DNA of 64,000 bases. Origin: Haematococcus lacustris. Taxonomy: Eukaryota; Chlorophyta; Chlorophyceae; Chlamydomonadales; Haematococcaceae. Both the position numbers and the translations under genes were made by a program. Positions 1 through 11,663 of the stretch are shown here, in pieces (the first letter of the stretch is position 1; every line of letters starts with the position of its first letter). The notes under the pieces are model-generated. The model searched no databases. It was not told the DNA's origin and saw only the letters and a list, made by a program, of their open reading frames with translations. The stretch is from NCBI GenBank assembly GCA_030144725.1, contig JASKMD010000026.1:5217640-5281639 (forward strand). Reading direction: 5' to 3'.

Positions 1-1000
1 ACTTGCATGTTGCAGCAACCTTACCTATTGTGTAAATGTGTTTGCTACGGACACATGTGTGTGACAATGGTCGCGGATGGAGCCCTGGCTAGTGCCTGGC
101 GCCAGTCACAGGAACACCGAATTCTGGTCAGTCAAGGCATGGGGCATGTCGCGTTTATTGGTATAACGCCACGTACCTGAGCAAACTAGGACTATAGATG
201 CACCTCCGGCTCCTGTTGCGCTCGACTGGACAGTCACGTGATTTTGCAACGCGTCGCTGGAACAATTTGTGCGATGCCTAGTGATAGAGACCACTATTAT
301 AAGCTCATCCGCGAGGGAACATGTTCGCCCACCACCATCGCGGCCGTACTAGAGGCCAGCGACACAGACACGGCTTGAGCTATAGAGCGGGATGGTGCAA
401 ACGCGATGTCCTGGGGTGGCCTGTGTGACCCAAACTGACCCATGCGAACATTTTATCAGGCGTGTCACAGCTGAGCCCTGCATGCGAGATCATTATGTGC
501 ACCATTGTTTGTACACCTTGCTTTGAAGTGCGTAGCAGAAAGTCCCGAACACCTAGAGGGGGAGGGCGGCCAAGCAGCCTAACGGCTGACGGCTTAAGCG
601 GTGTAAGCCACCTATCTATAGGCACGCCCGGCACGCGGTGGCGCAGCAGCAGCGGCGATTTGCCAGCAATTGAGCCAGGACGGCAGCTTGCCCATACCAC
701 AGCATACCTGGTGTGCATTGCACCCCTCAATCACAACAAATGTGTTGAGTGGGGCAGCATAGGTATTGGCAGTATTGGTGAGTCCTTGACAGCCCTGTGA
801 GCCCCTAGTCCTTGACAGTACTCAACGACACTGGACACACGCCTGCATGCCAGACATTAAAGCATTAGATGGCAAGCAGATGACCCCTGCCAACCTAAGC
901 ACACCCTGACACCACTTTACCAGATCAAGACGCAACGCAGCCCGCACACAACGCCATGCAGGAACACACAATCTACCATTGTGGCTGTCAACTATTGGTG
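1..1000. other. Intergenic/unassigned sequence left of Fanzor-like copy A
   Basis: No reading frame here resembles a known family and no splice-compatible exon chain is visible. The only structured item is a 45-bp dispersed repeat at 568-612 (reverse orientation). The rest looks like mixed-composition intergenic DNA. Confidence 0.5.
568..612 (-). repeat. Short dispersed repeat, copy 1
   Basis: Read on the minus strand this matches 5659-5703 closely and 14697-14740 less closely (shared core: GGCTGACACCGCTCAAGCC, then a GTCAG...GGCTGCTTGG segment). No terminal repeats or target duplication were found. It may be a fragment of a SINE or MITE family. Confidence 0.5.
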
Positions 1001-1227
1001 TCAACAGTGCAGACAGCCAAACAAAACTTATTCAACAAGGAACAACATGCTTGACTGCGGGTAATCTCACTCAGCTACTACAAACAAGTTGTAGCATCCT
1101 CGGTCGCACCCTTGATGACTGCAAACCCCACTCTGGTGGCACTTTCCTAACAGACCACTGGGCTCCTCATCAAAACTAACAGCATTATGCTTTGCAAGGC
1201 TAACAGCCTGTGTGAAACTACTAGGGC

Positions 1228-4200
1228 CTATGCATTGTTGCGGGCCCGGCCATCAATGCCCCGCCGGTACTCTGCAGCCCGGTGCAACCACTGCCTGCCT
1301 TTGGGCAGCCGGTCATTGACCAGCTTGTAGCGCTGCTGGTACTCCTTGCCAATGGGGGGCAGAGCCTCCCTGTCCTTCCAGCTGCACAGCTCCAGGGGGC
1401 GCTGCGTGCTCTCCCCAATGCGCTGGAAGTTGAAGCAGGCGTTAGTGTCCCGGTCCAGCCACCTGCCCCCTGGGGGGACCTGGGGTGGTGGGGCTGAGCC
1501 AGGTGCTGCAGGGAGGGGCTGGGCCTGGGCTGGGGGAGGGGGAGGTGGGGCCTGGGCAGGGGGAGGGGCAGGGGGGTCCTGGGCAGGGGTAGGGGGTTGG
1601 GCGGCACCTGATGGCACCACTGCAGGCCCCGCACATACTTAGCATGCCGCAGGCTCCAGGCTGGGCGCACCAGCCGCTGGTTGACCTGGCCTGCTGGGGG
1701 TACCCAGTCTTGGGGCCTAGGCTGGTCATCTGGCAGGTGCAGCTCACATGGCTGGCGGGCATGCACTGATGAGCTGACAAGGCTAGTGCGGAACTCATCC
1801 ACAATCACCAGCCTGTCTGGCCTGGGATCTGTGCTGGGCCTGCTGGGCTGCTCCACCACCTTGCGAAACCCCGCCCGCACCGCCCCCGCCTTCCACCCAC
1901 CCTGGCTGAAGTTGCCCGCACCCAGGAACACAGCCACTCCCCTCTCCTGGTGGTAGTGCTGGCGTGACACCCACTTCATTCCATTCACCACCTGCAGGTC
2001 AGGTCAGGTCAGGTCAGGTCAGGTCAGGTCAGGTCGGGTCGGGTCGGGTCGGGTCGGGTCGGGTCGGGTCGGGTCGGGTCGGGTCGGGTCGGGTCGGGTC
2101 GGGTCGGGTCGGGTCGGGTCGGGTCGGGTCGGGTCGGGTCGGGTCGGGTCGGGTCGGGTCGGGTCGGGTCGGGTCGGGTCGGGTCGGGTCGGGTCGGGTC
2201 GGGTCGGGTCGGGTCGGGTCGGGTCGGGTCGGGTCGGGTCGGGTCGGGTCGGGTCGGGTCGGGTCGGGTCGGGTCGGGTCGGGTCGGGTCGGGTCGGGTC
2301 GGGTCGGGTCGGGTCGGGTCGGGTCGGGTCGGGTCGGGTCGGGTCGGGTCGGGTCGGGTCGGGTCGGGTCGGGTCGGGTCGGGTCGGGTCGGGTCGGGTC
2401 GGGTCGGGTCGGGTCGGGTCGGGTCGGGTCGGGTCGGGTCGGGTCGGGTCGGGTCGGGTCGGGTCGGGTCGGGTCGGGTCGGGTCGGGTCGGGTCGGGTC
2501 GGGTCGGGTCGGGTCGGGTCGGGTCGGGTCGGGTCGGGTCGGGTCGGGTCGGGTCGGGTCGGGTCGGGTCGGGTCGGGTCGGGTCGGGTCGGGTCGGGTC
2601 GGGTCGGGTCGGGTCGGGTCGGGTCGGGTCGGGTCGGGTCGGGTCGGGTCGGGTCGGGTCGGGTCGGGTCGGGTCGGGTCGGGTCGGGTCGGGTCGGGTC
2701 GGGTCGGGTCGGGTCGGGTCGGGTCGGGTCGGGTCGGGTCGGGTCGGGTCGGGTCGGGTCGGGTCGGGTCGGGTCGGGTCGGGTCGGGTCGGGTCGGGTC
2801 GGGTCGGGTCGGGTCGGGTCGGGTCGGGTCGGGTCGGGTCGGGTCGGGTCGGGTCGGGTCGGGTCGGGTCGGGTCGGGTCGGGTCGGGTCGGGTCGGGTC
2901 GGGTCGGGTCGGGTCGGGTCGGGTCGGGTCGGGTCGGGTCGGGTCGGGTCGGGTCGGGTCGGGTCGGGTCGGGTCGGGTCGGGTCAGGTCAGGTCAGGTC
3001 AGGTCAGGTCAGGTCAGGTCAGGTCAGGTCAGGTCAGGTCAGGTCAGGTCAGGTCAGGTCAGGTCAGGTCAGGTCAGGTCAGGTCAGGTCAGGTCAGGTC
3101 AGGTCAGGTCAGGTCAGGTCAGGTCAGGTCAGGTCAGGTCAGGTCATACCTTCTTGCAAAAGCCCTCAATGACACGCTCCTGGGCATGGTGCAGCGCCAA
3201 TCGCTGCCGGCGCCAGCGTGGCTTGAGGTACTCCTCCCACAACGGGTCCCAGCTGGCCTTGAGGGCCAGGATGTGGGCATGGAGGCCATCTAGGGTGGTG
3301 CCAGTTGGGGTGGCAGCTGCCAGCTGCTGCAGCTGTGGTTGGATGGCAGCTGACCACCGCGCTGTGTCCTATTTGGCTTTGGTAAGCACGCTGTCATGCT
3401 TAAGCTGCCCCTTGGTCAGCTCCCACTCCCACTGCCAGAGCACCTGACCTGTGACTGCGTGTCGCTGTGCATGCGCAGCCTTGATGGCCTGGGTGACGCC
3501 CGGGTCCACCCCAACAGCAATGTGGGTGGTGGGGTTGAAGTCGCTTGTTGCTGTGAGCTGACGCCCTATGAAGGGCAGCTCCACTGGCTCCCTGACTACC
3601 TGGCTGCGCACAAAGTGCACACTGATGCTCACCCCATCTGTCTCCACCCTGCGCGCAAAGTCCCACCCGCTGTTCTGCAGCTGGCTGTACTGTATGAACC
3701 GCAGCAACTGGGGCAGGCTGTCAGCCTCAACCTGGGCCCTTGTGAGGGTGGTCATGCCCAGGTCAGCCAGGACACCATGCAGCACCCTGTCATCGATGAC
3801 AAAGTGCCGCGCCCGCACCCCCACCATGGGGAGCATGGTGAAGGGGCGCGGGCACGTGCCATGCTGTTGCCAGCCCTCTAGGCTGCGGTTGACAAACAGT
3901 GCATAGCGCACCCTCTTCTCTAAGGGCAGCCTGCCTGCCCCAACCTTCCCTATGGACTCCACTCCCGCCTCCCACTCGGCCGGCAGCCCCAGCAGGCTAC
4001 GATGCTTGGCTACCTCCGCCACCCACCTAGGCTGCCGCAGCACACTATTGGCTGGCAAGCGCCATTTGTGCTCCCGGTCTGGCAGGCTGTAGTCAAGCCT
4101 ACCTAGCACTAGCTGGGAGAAATGCTTCTGAGCAACCCTGCTGAATCCCCCCTCAACCACCCCAATAGCCTTGCCCCACCACTTGATGAAGCGGCCTGGG

Positions 4201-5038
4201 TGCCGGTGGAAGTCATTGATGCTGGTGTTAATTGTGGTGGCGTTGGCGTTGAGCGAGTTGCCATCCCCTGTCAGATGCACCTCATCCAGCTCCTTCAGCT
4301 TGGCAACCGGCCATGCGCTGCTGGGCTGCTCAAACACAGCCACCTCGGCACCTCGGCACCTCGTAGCATCCTCGGCATCGTCGGCATCCTAGCAGCTTGA
4401 TGCCGCTGTGGTGGGGACCACGCATGAGATGCTGAAGCACCCTGGCGGTTGTCGGCAGCTCCATGACATCTTTGATCTGTGCCAGCAGCTTGGGGTCCCA
4501 GATGTTGAGCGGCACTGGGGGGGGCAGCTGTGTTGGGGCGGCTGCAGAGCGAGGGGAGCTGCGTGTGGCAAGGCGGGGGTGAGTATAGGGAGGGCAAGCT
4601 GGGTCAGGCGGGGGAGGGGGGCCTGGGGCTGGACCTGCGCTGGCCTAGGAAGGACAGGAGCAGCATAGATAGGCACAGGACCGCTGTTAGGCAGCACTGC
4701 TTGCTGCCCATGGTCATGCGCTTGTTCATCTCCGCCACAAGAGCGTCAACTTGCGCCGGGCTGAGATCAGGCCGCGCTGCCTCCACGAGGCTACGAATGG
4801 CAGCCTTGATGACCTGGCGCCGCTCTCCAACTACCTCTTGCTGCCCACTGCCACTGGCACCTACATACATGGGACGGCATAGCACACAAGCAGCGACTTG
4901 ATTTAGGGAGTCGCAGTATCGCGTGGTGCACACTGCGTCGCTTCGTCAGGGGGGCCTAGTCTTTCGTCAAGCTGTGCGGCTTTGCGGCGTACCGGCTGCA
5001 CTCTGTGCGGGGCGCTTGCGTTTCTTATTCCGCGACAT
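1228..5038 (-). pseudogene. Fanzor/TnpB-like RuvC nuclease, copy A (near full length, disrupted)
   Basis: Exon 1 (5038..4993) starts MSRNKKRKRP, a probable nuclear localisation signal, with a phase-1 intron to 4992..4861. The body follows from 4860 down. RuvC-I reads VGVDPGVTQAIKA (Asp codon 3504-3506). After the intron at 3149..1992 comes FLGAGNFSQGGW, then VIVDEFRTS (Glu codon 1794-1796), then a proline-rich linker and the RuvC-III motif WLDRDTNACFNF (Asp codon 1447-1449). Cysteines expected of a zinc ribbon after FRTS are mostly missing. Lesions are an in-frame TAG at 3369-3371 where copy B has TGG, a frame change near 1610-1630 and frame changes in the proline-rich N-terminal region (4300-4700). 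Family membership rests on motif order and spacing. Fanzors are eukaryotic RNA-guided DNA nucleases of the TnpB/Cas12 lineage. A more remote RuvC transposon protein is the alternative. Confidence 0.68.
1996..3145. repeat. Pentanucleotide array filling an intron of copy A
   Basis: On the plus strand the order is AGGTC x8 (1996-2035), GGGTC x190 (2036-2985), AGGTC x32 (2986-3145), 230 units with no interruption. On the gene strand it reads GACCT/GACCC. The intron is 3149..1992: only GTAT at the donor side and GCAG at the acceptor side are not repeat. Flanking exons join in phase 0. Confidence 0.95.
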
Positions 5039-5276
5039 TTGAGGGCTTCAGCAACATTATCCAAGCGCAGTGGCCGTGCGGGGTGGTGCATCAGGTCGCC
5101 ATGCAACCAGAGTGCTGGCAACCGGAATGAGGCGGAAGTGATGTTACACATTTCACACAATGTAGACACCCTAGGCTCAGGCTTCTATGTCAGCAACTTC
5201 TCACGATCAACACTCATTCCCTGTCAGCCCCTGTCAGCCCCAGGGAGCTCCGCGAACCTTTCAACAGTGCAGACAG

Positions 5277-5846
5277 TTCCACTCCAAACACGAGTATTCA
5301 AGCACATCGTACATGTTGCAAGCAAGCCCCTCCTTCCAGCGTGGTGGCTGCCAGCTTAAGCCATGAACCCCACATGCGCTATTGTGCCATTCCCCTTTTC
5401 ACTGTGAGGGAGACATAGCGTCAGTGTCAGATGGCTGGAGCCGTCAGCCGTTTAAATGTTTGGGACGGACATGAAGATAAAGCTGACAGCCTTTTCTACA
5501 GAGTCCAAAGCCCACCCTGACCTTGCCCAGAGGCTCACTACAAAGCTCGGGGCCCATCTTGACCTTACTCAGCTGTTAGGCTGCTTGGGGCTGTGAGGCT
5601 CCTAAGCAGTCCAGGGACCCACCATGGCCCCGACCGCAAGTTCACCTCTTCAGAAGAAGATGGCTGACACCGCTCAAGCCGTCAGTCGTTAGGCTGCTTG
5701 GCCGGCTGCTTGGCTTGTAGGCATGGCCGGATGCCAGGCTGCTTGACAGGGAATCAGTGACTCACACAAAATGTCTTCACACGAAGAAAAGTGCAAGAGC
5801 ACGCTGGGCAGGCGCACAGCGCCTAGCTGGGTCTGCGTCTGCGTCC
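5277..5846. other. Intergenic sequence downstream of BRE1
   Basis: Between element A and the BRE1 stop codon I see no gene. The stretch contains a copy of the dispersed 45-bp repeat (5659-5703). The BRE1 3' untranslated region must lie in its right part. No TGTAA polyadenylation signal is near the stop codon. Confidence 0.5.
5659..5703 (+). repeat. Short dispersed repeat, copy 2
   Basis: It closely matches the reverse complement of 568-612 and partly matches 14697-14740. Confidence 0.5.
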
Positions 5847-8800
5847 TCATGTGAAGAAGAACTGCTTGACGTCTGCCTGACCGAACGCGGTGCCGCACCC
5901 CGGGCACTTGCGGTTGCGTGAGTCCAGATTGCGTTTGATGCACTTGTCGCAAAACACGTGGCAGCACTTAGTGATGATGACGTTCTTCTGCCGCTCGTGG
6001 CACACATTGCAGTTCAGCAGCTTGCGCATGGCCTCCACCTCTGCGGCTGTCTCCCGCCCACCAGCACTGCCACCAGGGCCGCTAGAGGCTGTCTTACGCA
6101 GTTTATCCACGCGAGCTGTCAAGGCCTGAGGTGCAGCAGTGGCAGCAGTACAGCAGTGAGAAGAGTACAGCGGTAGCAACAGTGACAGCAGCACCACAAC
6201 AGGCAGCAATATTGCACCATGTTGCACAACATGGGCCTGTGGGTTGTGTGCGCATGACATGGAACCCTGCAGCCTGGGTGTCAGTGCAGGATGTGCCGAA
6301 ACCGCATTAGTGCAAGACTGGCGAGTGCCCAATGATGATGATCAGATGAACACCCCACACACCTCCGCCTTCCCTGCTGCTGCTGTGCAACCAGAACACC
6401 TGCAACTAGCCAACACTGGTGCCAATACAGCCCAGCCACTGTTTGACAGTAAAAACGCTGTGAGGATACCAAACAGTCAGCAGCTGCAGCAGCAGCAGCA
6501 GCTAAGCAGCATCCTGCATGACATGCCCCCTCCCCCTCCCACCTCCCTGCCTTCGCCTGCGTGCCCCTCCTCCCCCCTACCTTGTTATCCTCCTCCACTC
6601 GCTGTCTCTTGCTGCGGTCCTTCACACCCCGCTCCTCCACCTCAGCCAGCTGCTCCCTCAGCGCTGCCAGCTGCTGCTGGGCGGACTGCAGCTGCGCCTG
6701 CAGTGATGCTGCCTCCTCCTCCTTCACCCTCACCTCCGCCTCAAGGACGCCACACCTAGCGTTGTGACCACGGGCCTGCTCTTTGGCCTGGGAGCAGGAG
6801 CAGTCAACAGAGAAGGTGTCATGCAGGCCGGGCACGCAAGCAGACTCCATGTAAGGACAGGAAGAGGGACGGCTGTGGGGGGAAGCTGTAAGGAAATCAG
6901 GCAGTTGGGAGGGGTTGGGGACAGCTGCCGGGAGGTAGGGCGCAGCCCGGGAGGTAGGGCTGCAGGCAGCTAGGGGAGGTAGGGGAGGTAGGGGAGGTAG
7001 GGGAGGTAGGGAGGTAGGGGAGGTAGGGGAGGTAGGGAGCAGCTGAGGGCGATGGGGAGGTAGGGGGCAGACAAGCCCTCCAGCCTAGCTCTACATGCCA
7101 ATGCCCCTGGCAGCCTCTTGCCCTGCCCCTGGAGGTTGGAAGATGTTGGCATGAGGTAACCCTGGTGGGAGGGCTGCAGGGCGTCACACTGGGGTCTGAC
7201 CTCCTCCCTCGACGTGTGTCCGCCTGTGAGGGCCTAGTCCTTTATTCTTTCTTTCTTCTTACCCTGAAGGCTAGTTTGTTTGCATCGTCGTAGTATATCT
7301 TATGAACCTCTCAGACTGACAGCCTGGTATGGCTGCTGCTTTGCATCACACCGCCAGCGTGAGGCTAGCAGCACACAGGGCCTGCTCACCATGGCCAGGT
7401 CTCCTGACAGGCGCTGCAGCTCTGCACCCAGCAGGTCTTGGGCCGCAGCTGTAGCCTTATTAGCGGCTGCCAGGCGGTCCACCTCTGCCTTGCCACTGGC
7501 CAAGGATTCCTCCAACCTTGACAGCTGCTGCGCCATCTGCGGGGCAGGCACAGGGAGGCCTTGTTCCTCATAGGCACCTGCCTGCCTGCCTACCTACCTG
7601 GCTGCCTGGCAGCCTGCCTGCCTGGCTGCCTGCCAGCCTGGCAGCCTGCCTGGCTGGCTGGCTGGCTGCCTGGCTGCCTGGCTGCCTGCCTGTCCCGCCT
7701 GCCATCAGGCCTGCACCTTCAGTCAGTTCAGGCTCACCTTGAGCTTCTCAGCATGTGCACTGCTGAGCGCTTCCTCCTTGTTGGCCAGCTGGGCCAGCAC
7801 ACGCGTTGTCTGAGTTTGCATGTTGTCATGCAGCTTAGACGTCTCCTGCACGGCGCAGCCATGCACAGTCCCCAATCATTGTCACGATGCTAATCGAGTC
7901 CCTGCACTGCTGGGTGGAGCTGTTGGTGGCCCGGCACCACAGGAAACCCGGCGCACAGCACCCGTGCATTCAAACATGCCCCTGCTGCCCCAACCTTCCC
8001 TGATGCCACCGCCCCCCTCCCCCCTTCCCTGCTTTCCCCTCCCCCCTCCCCCCTCCCCCCCCTCCCCCCTCCCCCCTTCCCTGCTTTCCCCTCCCCCCCT
8101 CCCCCCTTCCCTGCTGCCACCTCCCACCTCCCCCCTTCCGCCCCTTGCCTTCACAACTGCTCCTGCTGCCCCAATCCCCCTTGCTGCCTCTGTCCCTTAC
8201 AACTGCCCCAGCTGCCACCGCCCCCCCTGCTGCCCCCTGCCTTCACAGCTGCTCCAGCTGCCCCTGACACCGCCCCATGCTCACATCAATTTCACTTGAG
8301 TAGAGCTCGCATTCCTCCCGAGCTGCTGCCAGCTGTGCCTCCAAGGCCTGCTGCCTGACCCCTGCTGCCACCAGCTCCGCCCTCAGCGCAGCGCTGCTCT
8401 GCACCTCAGCGGCCAGCTGCTGCCGGGCTGCCAGCTCAGCAGTGGCCGCCGCTGCGGACTGCTTGAACAGCTCATGGTCCTCCAGCTGCCGCGCTAAGGC
8501 CGTGCACTTTGCTTTCCAATGGCTGTCTGCATCAGACTGGCTGCTGCTGGGGTGGCCGAGTTGCCTGTGCTCAAGGCTGGCCATGGAGCTGCAGCAGCTG
8601 AGCGCTTCTGTCAGAGCCTGCACACACAGCATGCCCCATGAGTCCAGAGCTGGCATGGGCACAGAGAAGGAGCAGCAGACAGCAGGCAGCAGCTACAACC
8701 GCCAGGGGCAAGGGAGGCGCTGTGCTGCTGTTGGTGCTGTGCTGCTGTTGGTGCTGCTGTTGGTTGATCAGTGAAAGAGGCTGCTGGTGGCTTGCACTCT

Positions 8801-9785
8801 GCAGCGAATACTGTCGAGCGGCGAGATGACACACAAGAGTGAGAAGCGTGGCTTGCTGGTCAGCCCATGCATCAGTGACCTCATGGGCTAGCAGCATACG
8901 GCCGGAGTGCTACCATGCTGATCTACTTCACCACGAAATCACCTGCAGGCCTCAAGGCTGGCAGCCCACTGCCTCAGGGACAGCGCAGGGGCTGAACTGA
9001 GGCCAAGGGTCAGCAGCAGCAGCAGCAGCAGGGGCAGCCCCTTACCTGCTCATCCAGCAGCTGGTCCTCTGCCACAGCATGCGGCTCCAGCAGCTTTTCA
9101 CACTGTAGTTGCTGGAGCTGGACAAACTCTGTCAGTCTCTGCACCTGGCACAGCAGCAGCTGGTTGGCTCTTCTTGCACTCGGCCATCTCGTCTGTTTGC
9201 TTGGCAACCCGGTCCCGGAGCACCTGCATCAAGCAAGCACACCGACGGAGCAGCATGCACATGGGCACACTGGTGGGCTGGGTAGGACAGCATCATCTCC
9301 CTCTACATCAGGAATGCAATCTCCAAATTTAGTAGCTGTCACTGTAACTGTGACTATTGCTTACATCATACATGACATAGTAAACAATCTGAGATGTTGT
9401 TGCAGCGGCACCGACAGGCACTTGCCATGTCATGATGACGCTCGTCATGCAGACTCTAGCAATGGCCCTCACCTCCGTCTGTGCTCCCCATCTCCCTCCT
9501 ATGACCCTGACCTTGGCCTCCCCCTGAGCTCAACCTGTGCCCCTCACCTTTGCCTGTGCCAGCTCCTTCTCCTTCAGAGCGATGCCCGATCTCAACGTCT
9601 GGATCATCATCTGCAGCTCAGCCGTGGTCGGGTTGCCTGCCGCTCGCTCTTTCTCCTCAGCTAGCCGGCCCTCCAACTCCATGGCACGCTGCTCTGCCTC
9701 CGCTCTGCTGCTCTGCAGCTGCTTGTGCTGTGCGGACAGTTCTGCAAAGCGAGCTGCCAGCTGAGATTCCCTCTGCAGCCAGAGA

Positions 9786-9816
<31 letters not shown>

Positions 9817-11663
9817 CAGCAGTAAGGCCAAACCACTCCGATTGCGCCGGCTACTCGACTGGGCATCCTGCTGTGGCAGGTCAGCTGCCCTGGGTTGTGA
9901 GCAGTGGGCATCCTGGCTGTTCACCAGCGCACCACACACGCAGGGCCACACGGCCTGGAGTTTCCCATTGTCAGAAAGGGCAGGGACATAGCTGCACGGG
10001 GGTCAAGTGGGTCACATGTCTAGGAGGGTCAGAGGGGTAGGCATTCCCAGGGCACCGAACCATGCATGCTGCTCTCTTTGACAACGGTGGCAGCTTTGGT
10101 AGATGGAGGCCACAGGCCGCAACTGCAGCAAGCCACGAAGGCCATCAGACAACCCCATTCCACCACTCCATCCCTCACCACCCCAACCCTAAACTTCTTC
10201 TTTCCCCCACCACCCCAACCCTGTCTTGGCTTCCTTGCCATGCTGTATTGCCCTACCCACCCTCCTCACCAAGGCAACAGCAGCACGGTCAGCTGCACGC
10301 ATGTCTGCCTGGTCCCGCTCCCGGGCCAGCGCTTCCAGCTCCCTGCCCCTTTCCTCCACCGCACTCTGCAGCGCCAGCACCTGCTGCAACAAGGCCTTGA
10401 ACATCTCCGTGTGGGGAACCCAGCTGCTCTCGTTGCCAAAGCGGGCCAGCACTGCTGCCAACTCCCTGCACACACCAGGTGCACCAGCTCCTAATCAGGA
10501 CCTCGGGAGGAGGGTAGCAGGTGCACGGCCCTGTCTGGCACCCCCTCTGCATCCCTGCCCGGCCCCATCCCCCTGCCTTCTTACCTATCCCACCTGCTGC
10601 CATCCTACCCGCCCTCCCCCTCTGATCCCTTGCTGCTCACCAACCCCTGCTTCCTGCCTGCCCCACCTCTGCCTCCTGTAATGCCTTGCCTGCCTACATT
10701 TGCACCAGCAGCCACTGGCCAAACACATGACGCACCTCTTGGTTGCAAAGTGTGCATCCTGCTCCTGCTCAATCTCGGCAGTGCGGGCTTGGAGGGCACG
10801 GCGCAGCTCTTGGACATCATCCGCTGCAGCCTCTGGTAAAGGCCGTGCTGACCCTTCATTGCCATACTGCTGGCTCGCTAGGTCTTGGCCATGACTGCTC
10901 TGAAGCGCCACACACTTGCGCTGCACGTTGCTGAGTTCCTGAAGGTAGGCATCACGGCGGGCACAAACCATAATGTGGCCACATGACGTTGTGCTTTACT
11001 GGTGTGTTTTACTGCCTATGAGCATACAGAGAGCTGGTTGCTGTCAGCACTCACGGCTTCAGCATCCGCCAGCTCATTCTCCAAGCGCTTGATCCTCTCA
11101 ATGGCCTCCAGATGCCTGTCACTGGTCTGGCGTAGCTGTTCAGCAAGCAGACGTGAACGCCCAGCTGCCAAGTTGGCTTGTTGCTGCTGTTGCTGCTCTG
11201 TTGGCTCGGTGCTGCTAGCCTGGCCAGCACGCAGTGCATGGACTTGAGCTAACAGGGAAGCCAACGCTGCCTTGGTCCCATCTGCACGCCGTTGCAGAGC
11301 TACTTCTACGTCTGTTTTCCCGCTGTTAAGCGACTTCAGGGCATCATTTGCCTCCTTTAGCTGCGCCGCGCTAGCCCCAGCCAGCAGCTTGCGCAAGAAC
11401 GGGTCAGCACTGGCTGGCACTCCGGGCACGGGGCTAAGCGGCGCATCAGGTTGGGATCCGCCAGCTGACTTTAGGAGGTGTTGCACATCATCGTTGAGTT
11501 GCTCCCATGACCTGTTCACAACCAGCAGCGTCTGCGCATACTCTTCAGCGCTGCCTTCAAGCTGTGCGACACGGTCTTGCAGGAGTTTGTGCTCCCTGCG
11601 CTTCTCCTCAAGCTGGACGGCTAGCTTTTGGTTCTGATGCTGTAATACTGCAAGCTTGTCCAT
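5847..11663 (-). CDS. BRE1/HUB-type RING E3 ubiquitin ligase (histone H2B monoubiquitination)
   Basis: Ten exons: 11663..11055, 10938..10736, 10465..10270, 9772..9548, 9223..9046, 8617..8285, 7845..7738, 7536..7390, 6787..6581, 6125..5847. Phases agree throughout if one extra base in exon 5 is discounted, giving about 827 residues, close to plant HUB1/HUB2. The N-terminus (MDKLAVLQHQNQKLAVQLEE) resembles plant HUB proteins. The middle is coiled coil. The last exon carries a C3HC4 RING (C774-x2-C, C-x-H, C-x2-C, CPGC at about 809-812), with VCHERQKNVIITKC and the terminal FGQADVKQFF typical of BRE1. Known role of the family: nuclear E3 acting with a RAD6-type E2 on H2B to support transcription elongation. 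In exon 5 the frame changes near 9168-9172. The start of exon 2 is the least certain boundary. Confidence 0.93.
6972..7038. repeat. GGGGAGGTA microsatellite in a BRE1 intron
   Basis: About seven tandem 9-mers lie within the intron 7389..6788. This is simple-sequence expansion with no coding potential. Confidence 0.85.
7577..7692. repeat. CCTG/GGCTG-rich imperfect microsatellite in a BRE1 intron
   Basis: Degenerate tandem GCCT and GGCT tetramers fill most of the 201-bp intron 7737..7537. Confidence 0.8.
8012..8125. repeat. C-rich tract in a BRE1 intron
   Basis: Tandem CCTCCCCCC and TTCCCTGCT-type units lie within the intron 8284..7846. The transcript strand is therefore G-rich. Confidence 0.75.

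Larger units (their letters stand above)
1017..5260 (-). mobile_element. Fanzor/TnpB-like element, copy A, flanked by a 16-bp direct repeat
   Basis: The element carries the nuclease pseudogene at 1228-5038. An identical 16-bp direct repeat, TCAACAGTGCAGACAG, lies at 1001-1016 and 5261-5276, just outside the segment shared with other copies. This fits a target-site duplication. The 3' noncoding end (about 1017-1070) is also present after copy B (about 27063-27115), and the 5' upstream segment (about 5045-5150) is shared with copy E (about 45850-45940). Homology to copy B stops at or next to the left repeat. No terminal inverted repeats are obvious. Confidence 0.6.

Noticed and set aside
1964..3172. 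Long open frame of 402 codons encoding SGRVG/SGQVR repeats
   Set aside because: It is a translation of the pentamer array. Fifteen bases equal three units, so any frame without a stop stays open. It is intronic on the other strand.
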